DNA of 64,000 nt from Bacteroidota bacterium. GTDB lineage: Bacteria; Bacteroidota; Bacteroidia; B-17B0; Aurantibacillaceae. The stretch is taken from assembly GCA_016702705.1 (NCBI GenBank), contig JADJDM010000022.1, positions 62,001-126,000 of the forward strand, written 5' to 3'. Shown here piece by piece: positions 18,305 to 27,250 of this stretch (positions are counted from its first letter, which is position 1; each line of letters starts with the position of its first letter). The notes under the pieces are model-generated. The model worked only from the letters and a program-made list of their open reading frames with translations, did not search any database and was not told the DNA's origin. Made by a program: the position numbers and the translations under genes.

Positions 18305-19653
18305 ATGAGAAAAATAATTTTCATATTCAGTTTGCTTTTACTGTCGATATCGGCAGTAAAAGCTCAAACCGATGAAGCTAATGCTAAGCGAGTTGATTCA
18401 TTACTTACGGTTTACTCGAACAAAAAAATGTTTAGCGGCACAATACTAATTGCTAAAGATGGAAAAGCTTTACTTAGCAAGGGGTACGGAATGGCTAATT
18501 ACAGTTACGATATTCCAAACACTGCACAAACAAAATTTAAGTTGGCTTCTGTATCAAAACAATTTACTGCTGCGGCAATTATGATTTTGCAGGAACAAGG
18601 TAAATTAAGTACAGATGATAAATTAACTAAATACATTCCTGATTATCCAAATGGTGACAAAATAACTATTCATCATTTACTTACACATACATCTGGAATA
18701 GTTAATTTCACAAGTCTTCCGCTCTTCGATTCGATTATGACTTTTGAGCATACATTGCTAGAAAGCATTGCTTACTTCAAAAATAAACCTTTGGAATTTG
18801 AGCCAGGAGAAAAATTTAATTACCGCAATTCTGGATATGTCTTATTATCGTATATCATAGAAAAAGCTTCTGGTAAAAAATATCATGAGTTTGTTACCAG
18901 TTCAATTTTTGAACCATTGGGAATGAAGAACTCTGGAGTTTTTAATGGGAATACACTTATTAAAAATTTAGCAATGGGCTATTCAGAAATTGAAGGTGGT
19001 GTTGAGAATGTACCTTATGTTGACATGAGCATTCCAACTGGTGCGGGTGCTCTCTATTCTACTGTTGAAGATTTATTAATTTGGGATCAAGCATTAAACT
19101 CAGAAAAACTTCTTAAAAAAACAAGCATCGATAAAATCTTCACTCCATATAAAGATACTTATGCTTACGGTTGGATGGTTGACAAATACAAAGAACATAA
19201 ATGGATTTTTCATACAGGTGGGATACAAGGATTTGCAACCGTTGTGAATAGATTTCCAGAAGATGGATTAACCATTATTATCCTTAAAAACATCGATAAT
19301 CAGAACATGTTTAATCCCAATCGTGTTGCAAGAGCAGTAATGTTTAATCAAGTTTACGAACTTCCTGTAGATAGAAAAGTGGTTAAAGTAGATGAGAAGA
19401 TTTACAAAAAATTGTGCGGAGATTATGAATTAATGCCAGGATTTATATTATCCATTACAACTGAAAACGGAAAACTATACTCACAGGCAACGGGGCAAGA
19501 TAAAGCTGAAATTTTTCCTGAAGCTGATTACAAATACTTTTAAAAGTAGTAAATGCTCAATTAGAATTTACAGCGGACAAAAAAGGGAATGTGGATACAC
19601 TTACCTTATTACAAGGAGGGCAAAAAATGCCAGGAACCAAGAAAAAACAATAA
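18305..19653 (+). CDS. Serine hydrolase, beta-lactamase class C/PBP4-like (one frameshift)
   Basis: The signal peptide ends in SISAVKAQ. The class C fold is shown by SVSK at residues 82-85 (nucleophile Ser and general base Lys), YRN at 173-175, and HTGG at 303-306. These are the three catalytic boxes of AmpC-like and D-Ala-D-Ala peptidase-like serine hydrolases. A stop at about 19541 comes from a missing T in ttttaaaag. Restored, the chain ends FLKVVNAQLEFTADKKG and on to MPGTKKKQ, giving a small DUF3471-like beta-domain. Total length is about 449 residues. It follows the PspC gene by 8 bases, so it is probably the last gene of the PadR-controlled operon and acts on cell-wall or small ester substrates in the periplasm. 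Antibiotic resistance is not implied. Confidence 0.88.
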
Positions 19654-19700
19654 AAACACTAGAATAATTGAGTAGATTACAATTGTTCTAATTCAGAGGA

Positions 19701-19730
19701 AAAAGACCCACGTTTGTGGGTCTTTTTTTT
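19701..19730 (+). terminator. Intrinsic terminator of the PadR-PspC operon
   Basis: A 10-bp stem (aaagacccac / gtgggtcttt) with a 4-base loop is followed by eight Ts. Confidence 0.93.
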
Positions 19731-19731
19731 A

Positions 19732-19739
19732 TACCTTTG
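19732..19739 (+). promoter_or_regulatory. Bacteroidota -7 box (TACCTTTG) for ettA
   Basis: TACCTTTG matches TAnnTTTG and lies 18 bases before the ettA ATG at 19758, directly abutting the preceding terminator. Confidence 0.55.
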
Positions 19740-19757
19740 CATCCTAAATTTATTAGC

Positions 19758-21304
19758 ATGTCAGAAGTAGGAAGGCAAATTATTTTCAGTATGGTGAATG
19801 TATCTAAAATACATCCTCCACAAAAACAAGTATTAAAAGATATCTATATCTCCTTTTATTACGGAGCCAAAATTGGTGTTTTAGGTCTTAACGGATCTGG
19901 TAAATCAACATTGCTTAGAATAATGGCAGGATTGGATAAAGATTATATTGGTGAAATCCATCAATCTCCCGGCTACTCGGTAGGTTTATTAGAACAAGAA
20001 CCAAAATTAGATGAAACTAAAACCGTAATCGAAATTGTACGCGAAGGTGCTAAAGCCGACGTTGATATTTTAAACGAATACGAAGAGGTTAACAATAAGT
20101 TCATGGATGAAGAAATCATGAGCGATCCAGATAAAATGGATAAGTTAATTAACCGCCAAGCACAATTACAAGAAGTAATTGACCAACGCGATTTATGGAA
20201 TTTAGATAATCGTTTAGAGCGCGCAATGGATGCGTTACGTTGCCCTGAGAGTGATACGCCTATTAAAGTATTATCAGGTGGTGAGCGCCGTCGTGTTGCA
20301 TTATGTCGTTTGTTATTACAAGAACCAGATATTTTATTATTAGATGAGCCCACCAATCACTTGGATGCAGAGAGCGTTGATTGGTTAGAGCAACATTTAC
20401 GTCAGTACAAAGGAACTATCATTGCTGTTACCCATGATAGATATTTCTTGGATAACATTGCAGGTTGGATATTGGAATTAGATCGTGGAGAAGGTATTCC
20501 ATGGAAAGGCAATTACAGTAGCTGGTTAGAGCAAAAAGGAAATCGTTTAAAAGCAGAAGAGAAAACAGAAAGCAAGCGTCAGAAAATATTAGCGCGTGAG
20601 TTGGATTGGGTTCGACAAGGTGTTAAAGGACGTGGAGTAAAACAAAAAGCTCGTTTAAACAACTACGAAAAAATGTTGAACGAGGATACAAAAGATAAAG
20701 AAGAGAACTTGGAAATCTTTATTCCTAATGGACCACGTTTAGGAAATGAAGTTATCGAATCAATGGACGTATCAAAAGGATTTGGAGATCGTTTATTGTA
20801 TGAAGGATTAAACTTTAAACTACCACCTGCTGGAATTGTTGGTATTATTGGGCCAAACGGTGCTGGTAAAACAACTTTGTTCCGTATGATTATGGGCGAG
20901 GAAAAACCAAACAGCGGAGAATTTAAAGTTGGACCTACTGTTAAGATTTCTTATGTAGATCAAACACATAAAGAATTAGAACCTAACAAAACTGTTTACG
21001 ATGTAATCAGCGGTGGTTTAGACAATATTGTTCTTGGTGGACGTAACATGAACTCAAGAGCATACATTTCTAAATTTAATTTTAGTGGTAGCGATCAAGG
21101 AAAAAAGTGAGTGTTCTATCAGGTGGTGAGCGTAACCGTTTGCACTTAGCTATGGCATTAAAAGAAGAAGGTAACGTATTATTATTGGATGAGCCTACCA
21201 ACGACTTGGATGTAAATACACTTCGTGCATTAGAAGAAGGTTTGGAAAACTTTGCAGGTTGTGCTGTAATCATTAGCCATGATAGATGGTTTTTAGATAG
21301 GTAG
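19758..21304 (+). pseudogene. ettA: Energy-dependent translational throttle protein EttA, frameshifted and C-terminally truncated
   Basis: This ABC-F protein binds the ribosomal E site and gates early elongation according to ATP/ADP. It starts MSEVGRQIIFSMVNVSKIHP. ABC domain 1 has Walker A GLNGSGKST, signature LSGGERRRVAL and Walker B LLLDEPTNHLD. The Arm and P-site linker follow, with LDWVRQGVKGRGVKQKAR. Domain 2 has GPNGAGKTT, LSGGERNRLHLA and LLLDEPTNDLD. A missing A in the run near 21103-21108 splits domain 2. After ISHDRWFLDR at 21302 the reading stops, and the roughly 50-residue EttA C-terminus (normally continuing through an FEGNF/S...YEE segment to a basic tail) is absent: the following 335 bases do not encode it in any frame I tried. 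The first break looks like an indel error; the second looks like a real deletion or an assembly join. Confidence 0.85.
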
Positions 21305-21639
21305 AGGGAGTTTTGTTTACGAAAATTCAATCTTGCTTTTAAAAAAAAGATATTACTTTTTATTGGTTCTTTCCGTGTTAAGATTCTACTCATTGGAATA
21401 AACGTTAATTCAAACTATGAAATTGACAAGAAAAACAGAAAGAATTTCATTCCCAATGAAATTAGGAAAAACGGTTTACTGAAAAGAACAGATAATGAGA
21501 GAAAAAAAGATATAAAAAAAGGTAAAAAAAAATGAATGGGTTGGTTGGTCCATTGATGGAAAGGAATATTTATACTATGTTTCTATTAAAGTAATCAAAA
21601 AGTTCAAAATCACCAAAAAGAGTCAAAGAATCTTTCTAT
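21305..21639. other. Non-coding or scrambled sequence after ettA
   Basis: This is an A-rich stretch with several poly-A runs. One frame from about 21530 reads EWVGWSIDGKEYLYYVSIK and on for some 30 more residues, but it has no start codon and a stop just upstream. I find no terminator for ettA, no RNA gene and no terminal repeats. It may be a degraded gene or a mis-joined segment. Confidence 0.5.
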
Positions 21640-22347
21640 TTAAAATGGAGGAAAGATTAAAACTCTATTACTGTATATGGTCTTTTCACTAAATCTGTTT
21701 AAAAAGAGTAAATTATCCATTTTTCCTAGCCTACAAATAAATCTAATTACCCAAAGGTCTATTAGAAGGGCCTCGGAGATATTTCTTGCTTTACCAAATT
21801 CGGTTTCAAAATTCATTTTTCTATCCTTTAAAAAAACTTCCAATTTCATTTTTAGTTTATTTGGATAACCACATTTAGGAATATTTATTTTTGAGAAAAA
21901 CTTCAATCTTTCTAAACTATCTAACCCATTAGGAATAATATTAAACATATCACCCAACCTTTTTTCTTTATTATACTCCAAAGGAATATATTTTATATTA
22001 TAAGGAGTATTTATAAGGTCTCTAAAAATAACAGGCGAATAAAAACTTAAAACATCATCATTGCCACTGGAATCTTCCATTAAAATATGGATGCTATCCA
22101 CTTGCCTTAAACTAACAATATTACTTGCCCAAACAAAGGAAATTCCAAATGTATCAGGTTTATCATCATACATAATTTTACTTGCTGTAAACGTAAAATT
22201 TTGTTGAAACTTATCTGTGTCATTCAACTTAAAACTATAAGAACTACGAGGAGAATAATAAAATTTTTCGGGCTTGCTTGGAAAGCATGAAACCAAAATA
22301 AGTAAAGAAAGGATAAAAGAAATCACAAGTAGTTTTACTGCATTCAT
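21640..22347 (-). CDS. Putative lipoprotein of unknown function
   Basis: The N-terminal hydrophobic stretch ends in a lipobox (LLILVSC, Cys at residue 21), so the protein should be lipidated and exported. The 214-residue mature part begins FPSKPEKFYYSPRSSYSFK and shows no family I recognise. The last 40 residues (after RNISEALLIDL) turn unusually hydrophobic and Phe/Arg-rich, which could mean a frame change near the 3' end. It lies between the truncated ettA end and the nitrilase gene, 20 bases from the latter and in the same direction. Confidence 0.55.
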   Translation of the reverse strand: MNAVKLLVISFILSLLILVSCFPSKPEKFYYSPRSSYSFKLNDTDKFQQNFTFTASKIMYDDKPDTFGISFVWASNIVSLRQVDSIHILMEDSSGNDDVLSFYSPVIFRDLINTPYNIKYIPLEYNKEKRLGDMFNIIPNGLDSLERLKFFSKINIPKCGYPNKLKMKLEVFLKDRKMNFETEFGKARNISEALLIDLWVIRFICRLGKMDNLLFLNRFSEKTIYSNRVLIFPPF

Positions 22348-22367
22348 ATTTAAAATTTTAGACAGTA

Positions 22368-23171
22368 CTATTTCAACTCAAAATCATCCGTATCCAAGCC
22401 AACAGGGAAAACCTTTCTGAATTCCTTTAAATATTCAGCTTTAATTTCAATGCTTTCAATTGCATCTTGATGGGCAATTAATTTAGTTAACACCTCACCT
22501 CTTGGATTTATAACGGCACTATCACCACTATGCGCAAAATCATTTCCATCTTTTCCAATACGATTTACACCAATTACGAAGCTTTGATTTTCAATTGCTC
22601 GTGCAATCAACAACTGTTTCCAAGGATAAGAGCGTACTTCTGGCCAATTGGCAACGTATAGTAATACATCGTATTCTGCTTGCATTTCTCCATCAACCAT
22701 TTTCCATTTGTTTCTACTCCATACAGGGAATCGCAAGTCATAACAAACAAGAGGACAAATTTTCCAACCTTTATATTCAATTATAATTTTTTCTTGCCCC
22801 GCTTTAAAGTGATTGTTCTCTCCTGCCATTCTAAATAAATGGCGCTTATCGTAATGCAACACTTTTCCGCTTGGTTCAACCCAATACAAACGATTAACTA
22901 AATTACCATTTTCTTTAACTGCAATGCTTCCAGTTATAGCGGCGTTTTTCTCTTTTGACTTTGCAATCATCCACTGCAATCCTTTTTCACCATGTTCTTC
23001 TGCAATAGTTGTTCTATCCACAGCAAAACCTGTTGTAAACATTTCGGGAAGAACAATTATATCCGTTTGCTCAATAATAGAATTAATCTTCTCATCAAAA
23101 TGCTTGAGATTAGCATCTACATTTTCCCAATGAAGGATAGTTTGAACAATAGATATTTTTAAGTTTTCCAT
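22368..23171 (-). CDS. Nitrilase superfamily amidohydrolase, omega-amidase (YafV/Nit2-like)
   Basis: This carbon-nitrogen hydrolase of 267 residues has the Glu-Lys-Cys triad visible: E43 in LPEMFTTGFA, K109 in HYDKRHLFR, and C143 in LVCYDLRFPVW. The DLRFPVW sequence and FTTGF following the Glu are typical of the omega-amidase branch, which hydrolyses alpha-ketoglutaramate or alpha-ketosuccinamate produced by transaminases and so repairs the toxic amide. It is cytoplasmic. It starts 3 bases from the DUF6268 gene end and may be in one transcript with it, though functions look unrelated. Confidence 0.9.
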   Translation of the reverse strand: MENLKISIVQTILHWENVDANLKHFDEKINSIIEQTDIIVLPEMFTTGFAVDRTTIAEEHGEKGLQWMIAKSKEKNAAITGSIAVKENGNLVNRLYWVEPSGKVLHYDKRHLFRMAGENNHFKAGQEKIIIEYKGWKICPLVCYDLRFPVWSRNKWKMVDGEMQAEYDVLLYVANWPEVRSYPWKQLLIARAIENQSFVIGVNRIGKDGNDFAHSGDSAVINPRGEVLTKLIAHQDAIESIEIKAEYLKEFRKVFPVGLDTDDFELK

Positions 23172-23174
23172 TTA

Positions 23175-24119
23175 TTATTTATCAAAATCAAAACGCAAGC
23201 GATAAGCCATTCCAACATTAAAAAAGAAAGGAATTTTAGGTGCACGATAAACAACCGAGTTTGCAATTTCATTTTCGGGCTTATGCTTTGTATTGTATTT
23301 ATAATCCAATAAACTATAATTTATCATGCGGCCAAACTCAGCGTATAAAACAATTTTCTTTTTAATGTAAACATCTACAAATGCTTTTACACTCATATCA
23401 TCAATGCGCATATAATTATGTTCAGCGCCTTTTAATAAAAAAGAACGTGTGTACGAACGATAATTTAAACCTGCGTAAACCATTTGTTTTTTCACGGCAT
23501 ACTCAAACTTATAAAAGGTTGGGAAGGTGCCGTACATTTTAAATCGGTCGCTCACGGCCCAATCAACACTAATAATTGGAACAAAGAAGTTTCCAAAAAA
23601 TTCCTTGTTATAAAACATTCCCCCTTTTACCGAAAACTTATCGCTGAATTTACGAGTAACCAAGGCAAATACTCCTGGCTGAAAATTATAAGAACTTACT
23701 TTTTCTCCAACTGTGCCTGCCAACTTAGGCATTGCTAAAACCAAGTACTTCCATTTTTTGTTTTTGGTTTCGCGTTGCAATCCAATTGGTAAAATTGTTG
23801 CGTATAGTGAAGTGGAATAATCTAATTTTTGTTGCGAAACAGCATTTGTAAAAGGGATTCTTTCATTTACTCCAACACTTGTAGATGCAACTAAATTTTC
23901 GGCAAACACCCTAATAATAATGGTGTTTTGCGAATCAAGTTTAATAGGTGCAGTTAAATTTAAAGCGTAGTTATTTACTTTTTCATTTCCTCCAAAACTA
24001 TCTACATAATTAGTTTGTACACGTTGATTATTAACATTAATTAAATCAACATAAGGCTGGGCAAATCCGCTAAACGCTGCAGAGAATAAAAAAAATAGTA
24101 TTACTCTTAGCAAATTCAT
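23175..24119 (-). CDS. DUF6268 family outer-membrane beta-barrel protein
   Basis: The signal peptide (LFFLFSAAFSGFA) is followed by a chain of alternating polar and aromatic strands typical of a small barrel. The central segment GGMFYNKEFFGNFFVPIISV with DWAVSDRFKMYGTFPTFYKF is characteristic of the DUF6268 family as I know it. The last residues RLRFDFDK end with an aromatic near the C-terminus, as barrels do. Function is unknown. A second protein with a similar central layout is at 27251-28246. It overlaps the DsbA-like gene by one base (TAATG). Confidence 0.75.
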   Translation of the reverse strand: MNLLRVILFFLFSAAFSGFAQPYVDLINVNNQRVQTNYVDSFGGNEKVNNYALNLTAPIKLDSQNTIIIRVFAENLVASTSVGVNERIPFTNAVSQQKLDYSTSLYATILPIGLQRETKNKKWKYLVLAMPKLAGTVGEKVSSYNFQPGVFALVTRKFSDKFSVKGGMFYNKEFFGNFFVPIISVDWAVSDRFKMYGTFPTFYKFEYAVKKQMVYAGLNYRSYTRSFLLKGAEHNYMRIDDMSVKAFVDVYIKKKIVLYAEFGRMINYSLLDYKYNTKHKPENEIANSVVYRAPKIPFFFNVGMAYRLRFDFDK

Positions 24120-24796
24120 TACTGCTGTTGATTGTTTACTTCTATTTCAGTTTCTCCTTGCTCAACAGTTTGTCTAAAACTCGCAATTATATTATCCATT
24201 TCTTCTTCATGAATATATCCTTTTGTTAAAAGATAAATTCCTTTTTCAGTTTCGCCCAACACACATGGATAGGAAGTGATGCCTATTTTTTTAATATGTT
24301 CAAATTCATCCGCAGTTATTTTTTGAAATTGTTCACTATTCATGCGATTAACCAAATCTTGAGCATCCACTTCGTAATTAGCTGCCAACTCCATGTAAAC
24401 TTCTTTTTCATTCAAATCTCTTCCATTATAAAAATGCTCGTATTGAATATCGTGCGCAAACTCCACACTGCGAAAAGGCAAAATAGATTTAAACGCTGAA
24501 AGGGCAATCGCTGGCTTTATAGAATTGTTCATGTATGAACCTTCTTCAACTAGTTCTTTATATTTTTCTCCAAATTTCACACCAGTGTAATCTTCCACTT
24601 TAGGCATTGCATCTTTTAAAAACTCCTTCATATTACCAATTGGCGCAATCGCATCACCAACAATTAGTCCTCCGCTAACAGCTATGAAATCAAAAAAATC
24701 CGAATGCTTTAACTGCATCTCATCCATTACTCTTCCAAAGGCATAACACCATCCACACATGGCATCTTGTACATATACTATTTTAGGCTTATTCAT
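24119..24796 (-). CDS. DsbA/FrnE-like thioredoxin-fold protein
   Basis: A 225-residue chain has a C14-G-W-C17 redox motif right after the first strand (VYVQDAMCGWCYAFG). This is the arrangement of DsbA-family oxidoreductases of the FrnE/2-hydroxychromene isomerase type. The helical insertion and a cis-Pro-like segment (GITSYPCVLGE) fit the fold. No signal peptide is present, so it is probably cytoplasmic, unlike classical DsbA. It is flanked by lgt and the DUF6268 gene in a tight run (3-base and overlapping junctions), suggesting an operon with lgt. Confidence 0.85.
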   Translation of the reverse strand: MNKPKIVYVQDAMCGWCYAFGRVMDEMQLKHSDFFDFIAVSGGLIVGDAIAPIGNMKEFLKDAMPKVEDYTGVKFGEKYKELVEEGSYMNNSIKPAIALSAFKSILPFRSVEFAHDIQYEHFYNGRDLNEKEVYMELAANYEVDAQDLVNRMNSEQFQKITADEFEHIKKIGITSYPCVLGETEKGIYLLTKGYIHEEEMDNIIASFRQTVEQGETEIEVNNQQQ

Positions 24797-24799
24797 CTC

Positions 24800-25900
24800 T
24801 TATTCTGGTAATTTATGAAACACATTTCTTTTTTTACTCCAAACCATAAAGGCAATTCCAATTAATACAAATGGAATACTTAACCATTGCCCCATATTTA
24901 ATTTCATTGAATCTTCAAATGCTACTTGATTTTCCTTTAGCATTTCATCAAAGAAACGCTCAGTAAATAAAAGAACACAAAATAATCCAAACATAAATCC
25001 TTGAGGGAATTTATCGCGTTTTTTTAACCACAACCAAAAGAAAAGTATAAATAAAATGAAGCCAAATAAACCTTCATATAACTGAGCCGCATGACGAGGA
25101 ATTGCATACACTTGAAATGTAAACAAATTGCTTGCTTCTTGGTTTTCGCGCATTAATTTATCAGGGGCAATAAAAATATGTTTATCGTCTGGCCTTGTAT
25201 TACTGCTGTACCAAGCAATTTCACTTGCCACTTTTAGTATCGAATCTTTAGGTACAACCGAACTCGTTTTTACATTTACCTCTAATAATGAAACCGTGTG
25301 GCGATTTACAATGGTATCTTTCCCCAACAATTTATAATCTACCTTATCAATATTGGTCAGACTTTGTTTTATTGATTGATCTAAAGGATTTAAAAACACA
25401 AAGCCATAACTTGCACTTGTAGGTTTACCTATAATTTCGGAGTTCATTAAGTTACCACCTCTAATACACATCGCTGATAAGGCTACAACAATTACCAACC
25501 TATCAAAAATCCAAAGCCAATTTTCTTTTGTTTTACGGCAATACAACCACATAGCTGTTAAAATACCAATGGCACTTCCATGACTTGCTAAACCGCCTTC
25601 CCAAATTTTAAAAACATCTAATGGATTTTCAACCAATGCTTTAAAATCGTAAAACAACATGTGTCCCAAACGAGCGCCAACAACGGTTCCAACAATAATA
25701 TAAAGTGTAAGGGTATCTAAATCTTTTTGTGGACGAAGTTCAGTTCTATATACTTTGTTCATCACAAACTGGCTTCCGATAAAAGCAACTGCAAACAATA
25801 ATCCGTACCAACGCACTGGCCAATCTATTCCCGGAATAATAAACATTTCGGGATCGGCATTCCAAAGAAAATATAAAAGAGTAGTACCCATAGGAAACAA
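24800..25900 (-). CDS. lgt: Prolipoprotein diacylglyceryl transferase
   Basis: This inner-membrane enzyme attaches diacylglycerol to the lipobox Cys of prolipoproteins. The N-terminus includes PVRWYGLLFAVAFIGSQ, then GTVVGARLGHMLFYD, the Lgt core GGLASHGSAIGI, DRLVIVVALSAMCIRGGNLMNSEIIGKPT (key part RGGNLMNSEIIG), and PRHAAQLYEGL near residue 270. All are conserved. Between roughly residues 165 and 255 is an extra periplasmic insertion rich in Lys, Asp and Ser, which makes the protein 366 residues rather than about 290; such an insert is usual for Bacteroidota Lgt. An in-frame Met three codons later (25891) is an equally good start. Confidence 0.94.
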   Translation of the reverse strand: MFPMGTTLLYFLWNADPEMFIIPGIDWPVRWYGLLFAVAFIGSQFVMNKVYRTELRPQKDLDTLTLYIIVGTVVGARLGHMLFYDFKALVENPLDVFKIWEGGLASHGSAIGILTAMWLYCRKTKENWLWIFDRLVIVVALSAMCIRGGNLMNSEIIGKPTSASYGFVFLNPLDQSIKQSLTNIDKVDYKLLGKDTIVNRHTVSLLEVNVKTSSVVPKDSILKVASEIAWYSSNTRPDDKHIFIAPDKLMRENQEASNLFTFQVYAIPRHAAQLYEGLFGFILFILFFWLWLKKRDKFPQGFMFGLFCVLLFTERFFDEMLKENQVAFEDSMKLNMGQWLSIPFVLIGIAFMVWSKKRNVFHKLPE

Positions 25901-26007
25901 AAATAAGGAAATAATTTGGTTTTAAGATTTCCGAAAAATAAGACAGATTTGTGCTGGAAATAATTTCACTTTTCCTAAAACAATAAATATTTTCATTAAA
26001 TTTATGC

Positions 26008-26928
26008 ATGAAAAAAATCATTCTGTTTAGCCTTGCAACCGCACTCTTAACTTTCTCTTGTAAAAAGAAAGATAATACAAGCGAAGATGATGGGCACACG
26101 CACACTGAACCTAAATTAATTTTCAAATTCAAATTTGATCCAAATCAAGTTCGTTTAGATAATTTGGGTAATGTTTCTACTATCCCTGCTAATCACAGAG
26201 CGCAATCACCTACATTCAATAAAATGAGCGCACATTATGTTGAGCTTGCTCCAGGCGATTTAACCGCTGTTGGTGCAGGAAAAATATTATACCATGCTCC
26301 CGAAACTACTGCAGGTGGTTCAACAGCAATTGATTTTAACCAATCGGTAAGAGTTGGTGATGGACAAGAGTTTTTTTCGGTACCTTTAAAAAACGTGACT
26401 GCTGGCACATACAAATGGCTAAGAGTTTCTTTAGCTTATCAAAATTATGATATCGTTTATAAAGATACCGTTCTGCCGGGTAATGATTTAGGAACAGGAA
26501 CCATTGCTTCCTTTGTTGGATATAACACCTACATTGGAAATTACACTATTAAATCGCAAACACAAACTGTAAATGCAAATAAATTACAAGGTTACTGGGG
26601 CTTTGAAACCAATGTGTTTGGCACTTATTTCACTCTAAGCGGGCAAACACCTCCAAGTTCAACAACAGTAGTTAACCCTAATTTCGCAAATTCGCCAATA
26701 CCTGCAGGTTCGTGTTTGGTAACGGGGCAATTTGTAAATTCTTCGGGTTCTAACGCTCCACTCACTATTACTGGCACTGAGGAACACGATATAATTATTA
26801 CAGTTTCGCTTTCTACAAACAATAGTTTTGAGTGGAAAGAAAATAATAACGATAATTATTTTCAACCTACCGCAGGCGATACAGTTGTTGACATGGGCTT
26901 AAGAGGGATGATCCCTAAATGGGAATAA
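26008..26928 (+). CDS. Putative lipoprotein of unknown function, His-containing N-terminus
   Basis: The lipobox LLTFSC places a lipidated Cys at residue 18, followed by a Lys/Asp/Glu-rich linker and the metal-binding-looking sequence DDGHTHTEP. The 280-residue mature part is predicted all-beta, with LIFKFKFDPNQVRLD and a long region of strands. I do not assign a family; the layout recalls secreted Bacteroidota lipoproteins of the MbnP-like type, but the expected motifs are not clear. A TAAATTTA box sits only 3 bases before the ATG. The gene is isolated. Confidence 0.6.
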   Translation: MKKIILFSLATALLTFSCKKKDNTSEDDGHTHTEPKLIFKFKFDPNQVRLDNLGNVSTIPANHRAQSPTFNKMSAHYVELAPGDLTAVGAGKILYHAPETTAGGSTAIDFNQSVRVGDGQEFFSVPLKNVTAGTYKWLRVSLAYQNYDIVYKDTVLPGNDLGTGTIASFVGYNTYIGNYTIKSQTQTVNANKLQGYWGFETNVFGTYFTLSGQTPPSSTTVVNPNFANSPIPAGSCLVTGQFVNSSGSNAPLTITGTEEHDIIITVSLSTNNSFEWKENNNDNYFQPTAGDTVVDMGLRGMIPKWE

Positions 26929-27236
26929 GCTATAGGAAATAAATTAATATTAATAGTGAGTTGATAATTACGTTTCAATTGAACTCCGCTTTCCTTGCCT
27001 ACCATGTAAGAAAATAATTATTCGTCAGTTTACCTTTATTCCCAATAAGACCGAGCGCGTTAGCCCTGAATCTGGGTGCAGGGCCTTGTCTAGTGCGTGG
27101 CCTCCCCAGATTCTTGACTTCTTTTTGTTTCTTTTTCTTGGTCAAGTAAGAAAAAGAAAAATTATCGAAAGAAAGGTTATTATAATTCTTTAACGAATTC
27201 TAATAAAAACACCACTTTCATCAAAATTACTTTCCT
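26929..27236. other. Intergenic region with a GC-rich palindrome
   Basis: No gene is visible in either strand. The segment from about 27049 to 27115 is conspicuously more GC-rich than its surroundings and folds (see the entry at 27068). It is followed by a pyrimidine-rich stretch with a weak inverted repeat (ttctttttctt / aagaaaaagaa) near 27128-27153. Confidence 0.6.
27068..27113. repeat. GC-rich imperfect palindrome
   Basis: Outer arms gaatctggg (27068-27076) and cccagattc (27105-27113) are perfectly complementary. Inner parts agggcc and ggcct pair with one bulge. The fold and the local GC shift suggest a mobile palindromic element or structured RNA rather than a simple terminator, as there is no T run. 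Confidence 0.5.
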
Positions 27237-27244
27237 TAAATTTG
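27237..27244 (+). promoter_or_regulatory. Bacteroidota -7 box (TAAATTTG), nearly leaderless
   Basis: TAAATTTG matches the consensus and ends only 6 bases before the ATG at 27251. Transcription would start at or next to the start codon. Confidence 0.5.
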
Positions 27245-27250
27245 TTCTGC

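Noticed and set aside
18305..19653. Antibiotic-resistance beta-lactamase
   Set aside because: The class C fold with SVSK, YRN and HTGG is shared by peptidases and esterases, and a DUF3471-like tail and operon context point to a housekeeping or stress hydrolase.
21103..21110. Programmed -1/+1 frameshift on the aaaaaa run in ettA
   Set aside because: EttA needs no frameshift in other bacteria, and similar poly-A breaks occur in many unrelated genes here, so an indel error is more likely.
21305..21640. Insertion sequence interrupting ettA
   Set aside because: No transposase, terminal inverted repeats or target duplication is visible, and the missing ettA end does not reappear further on.
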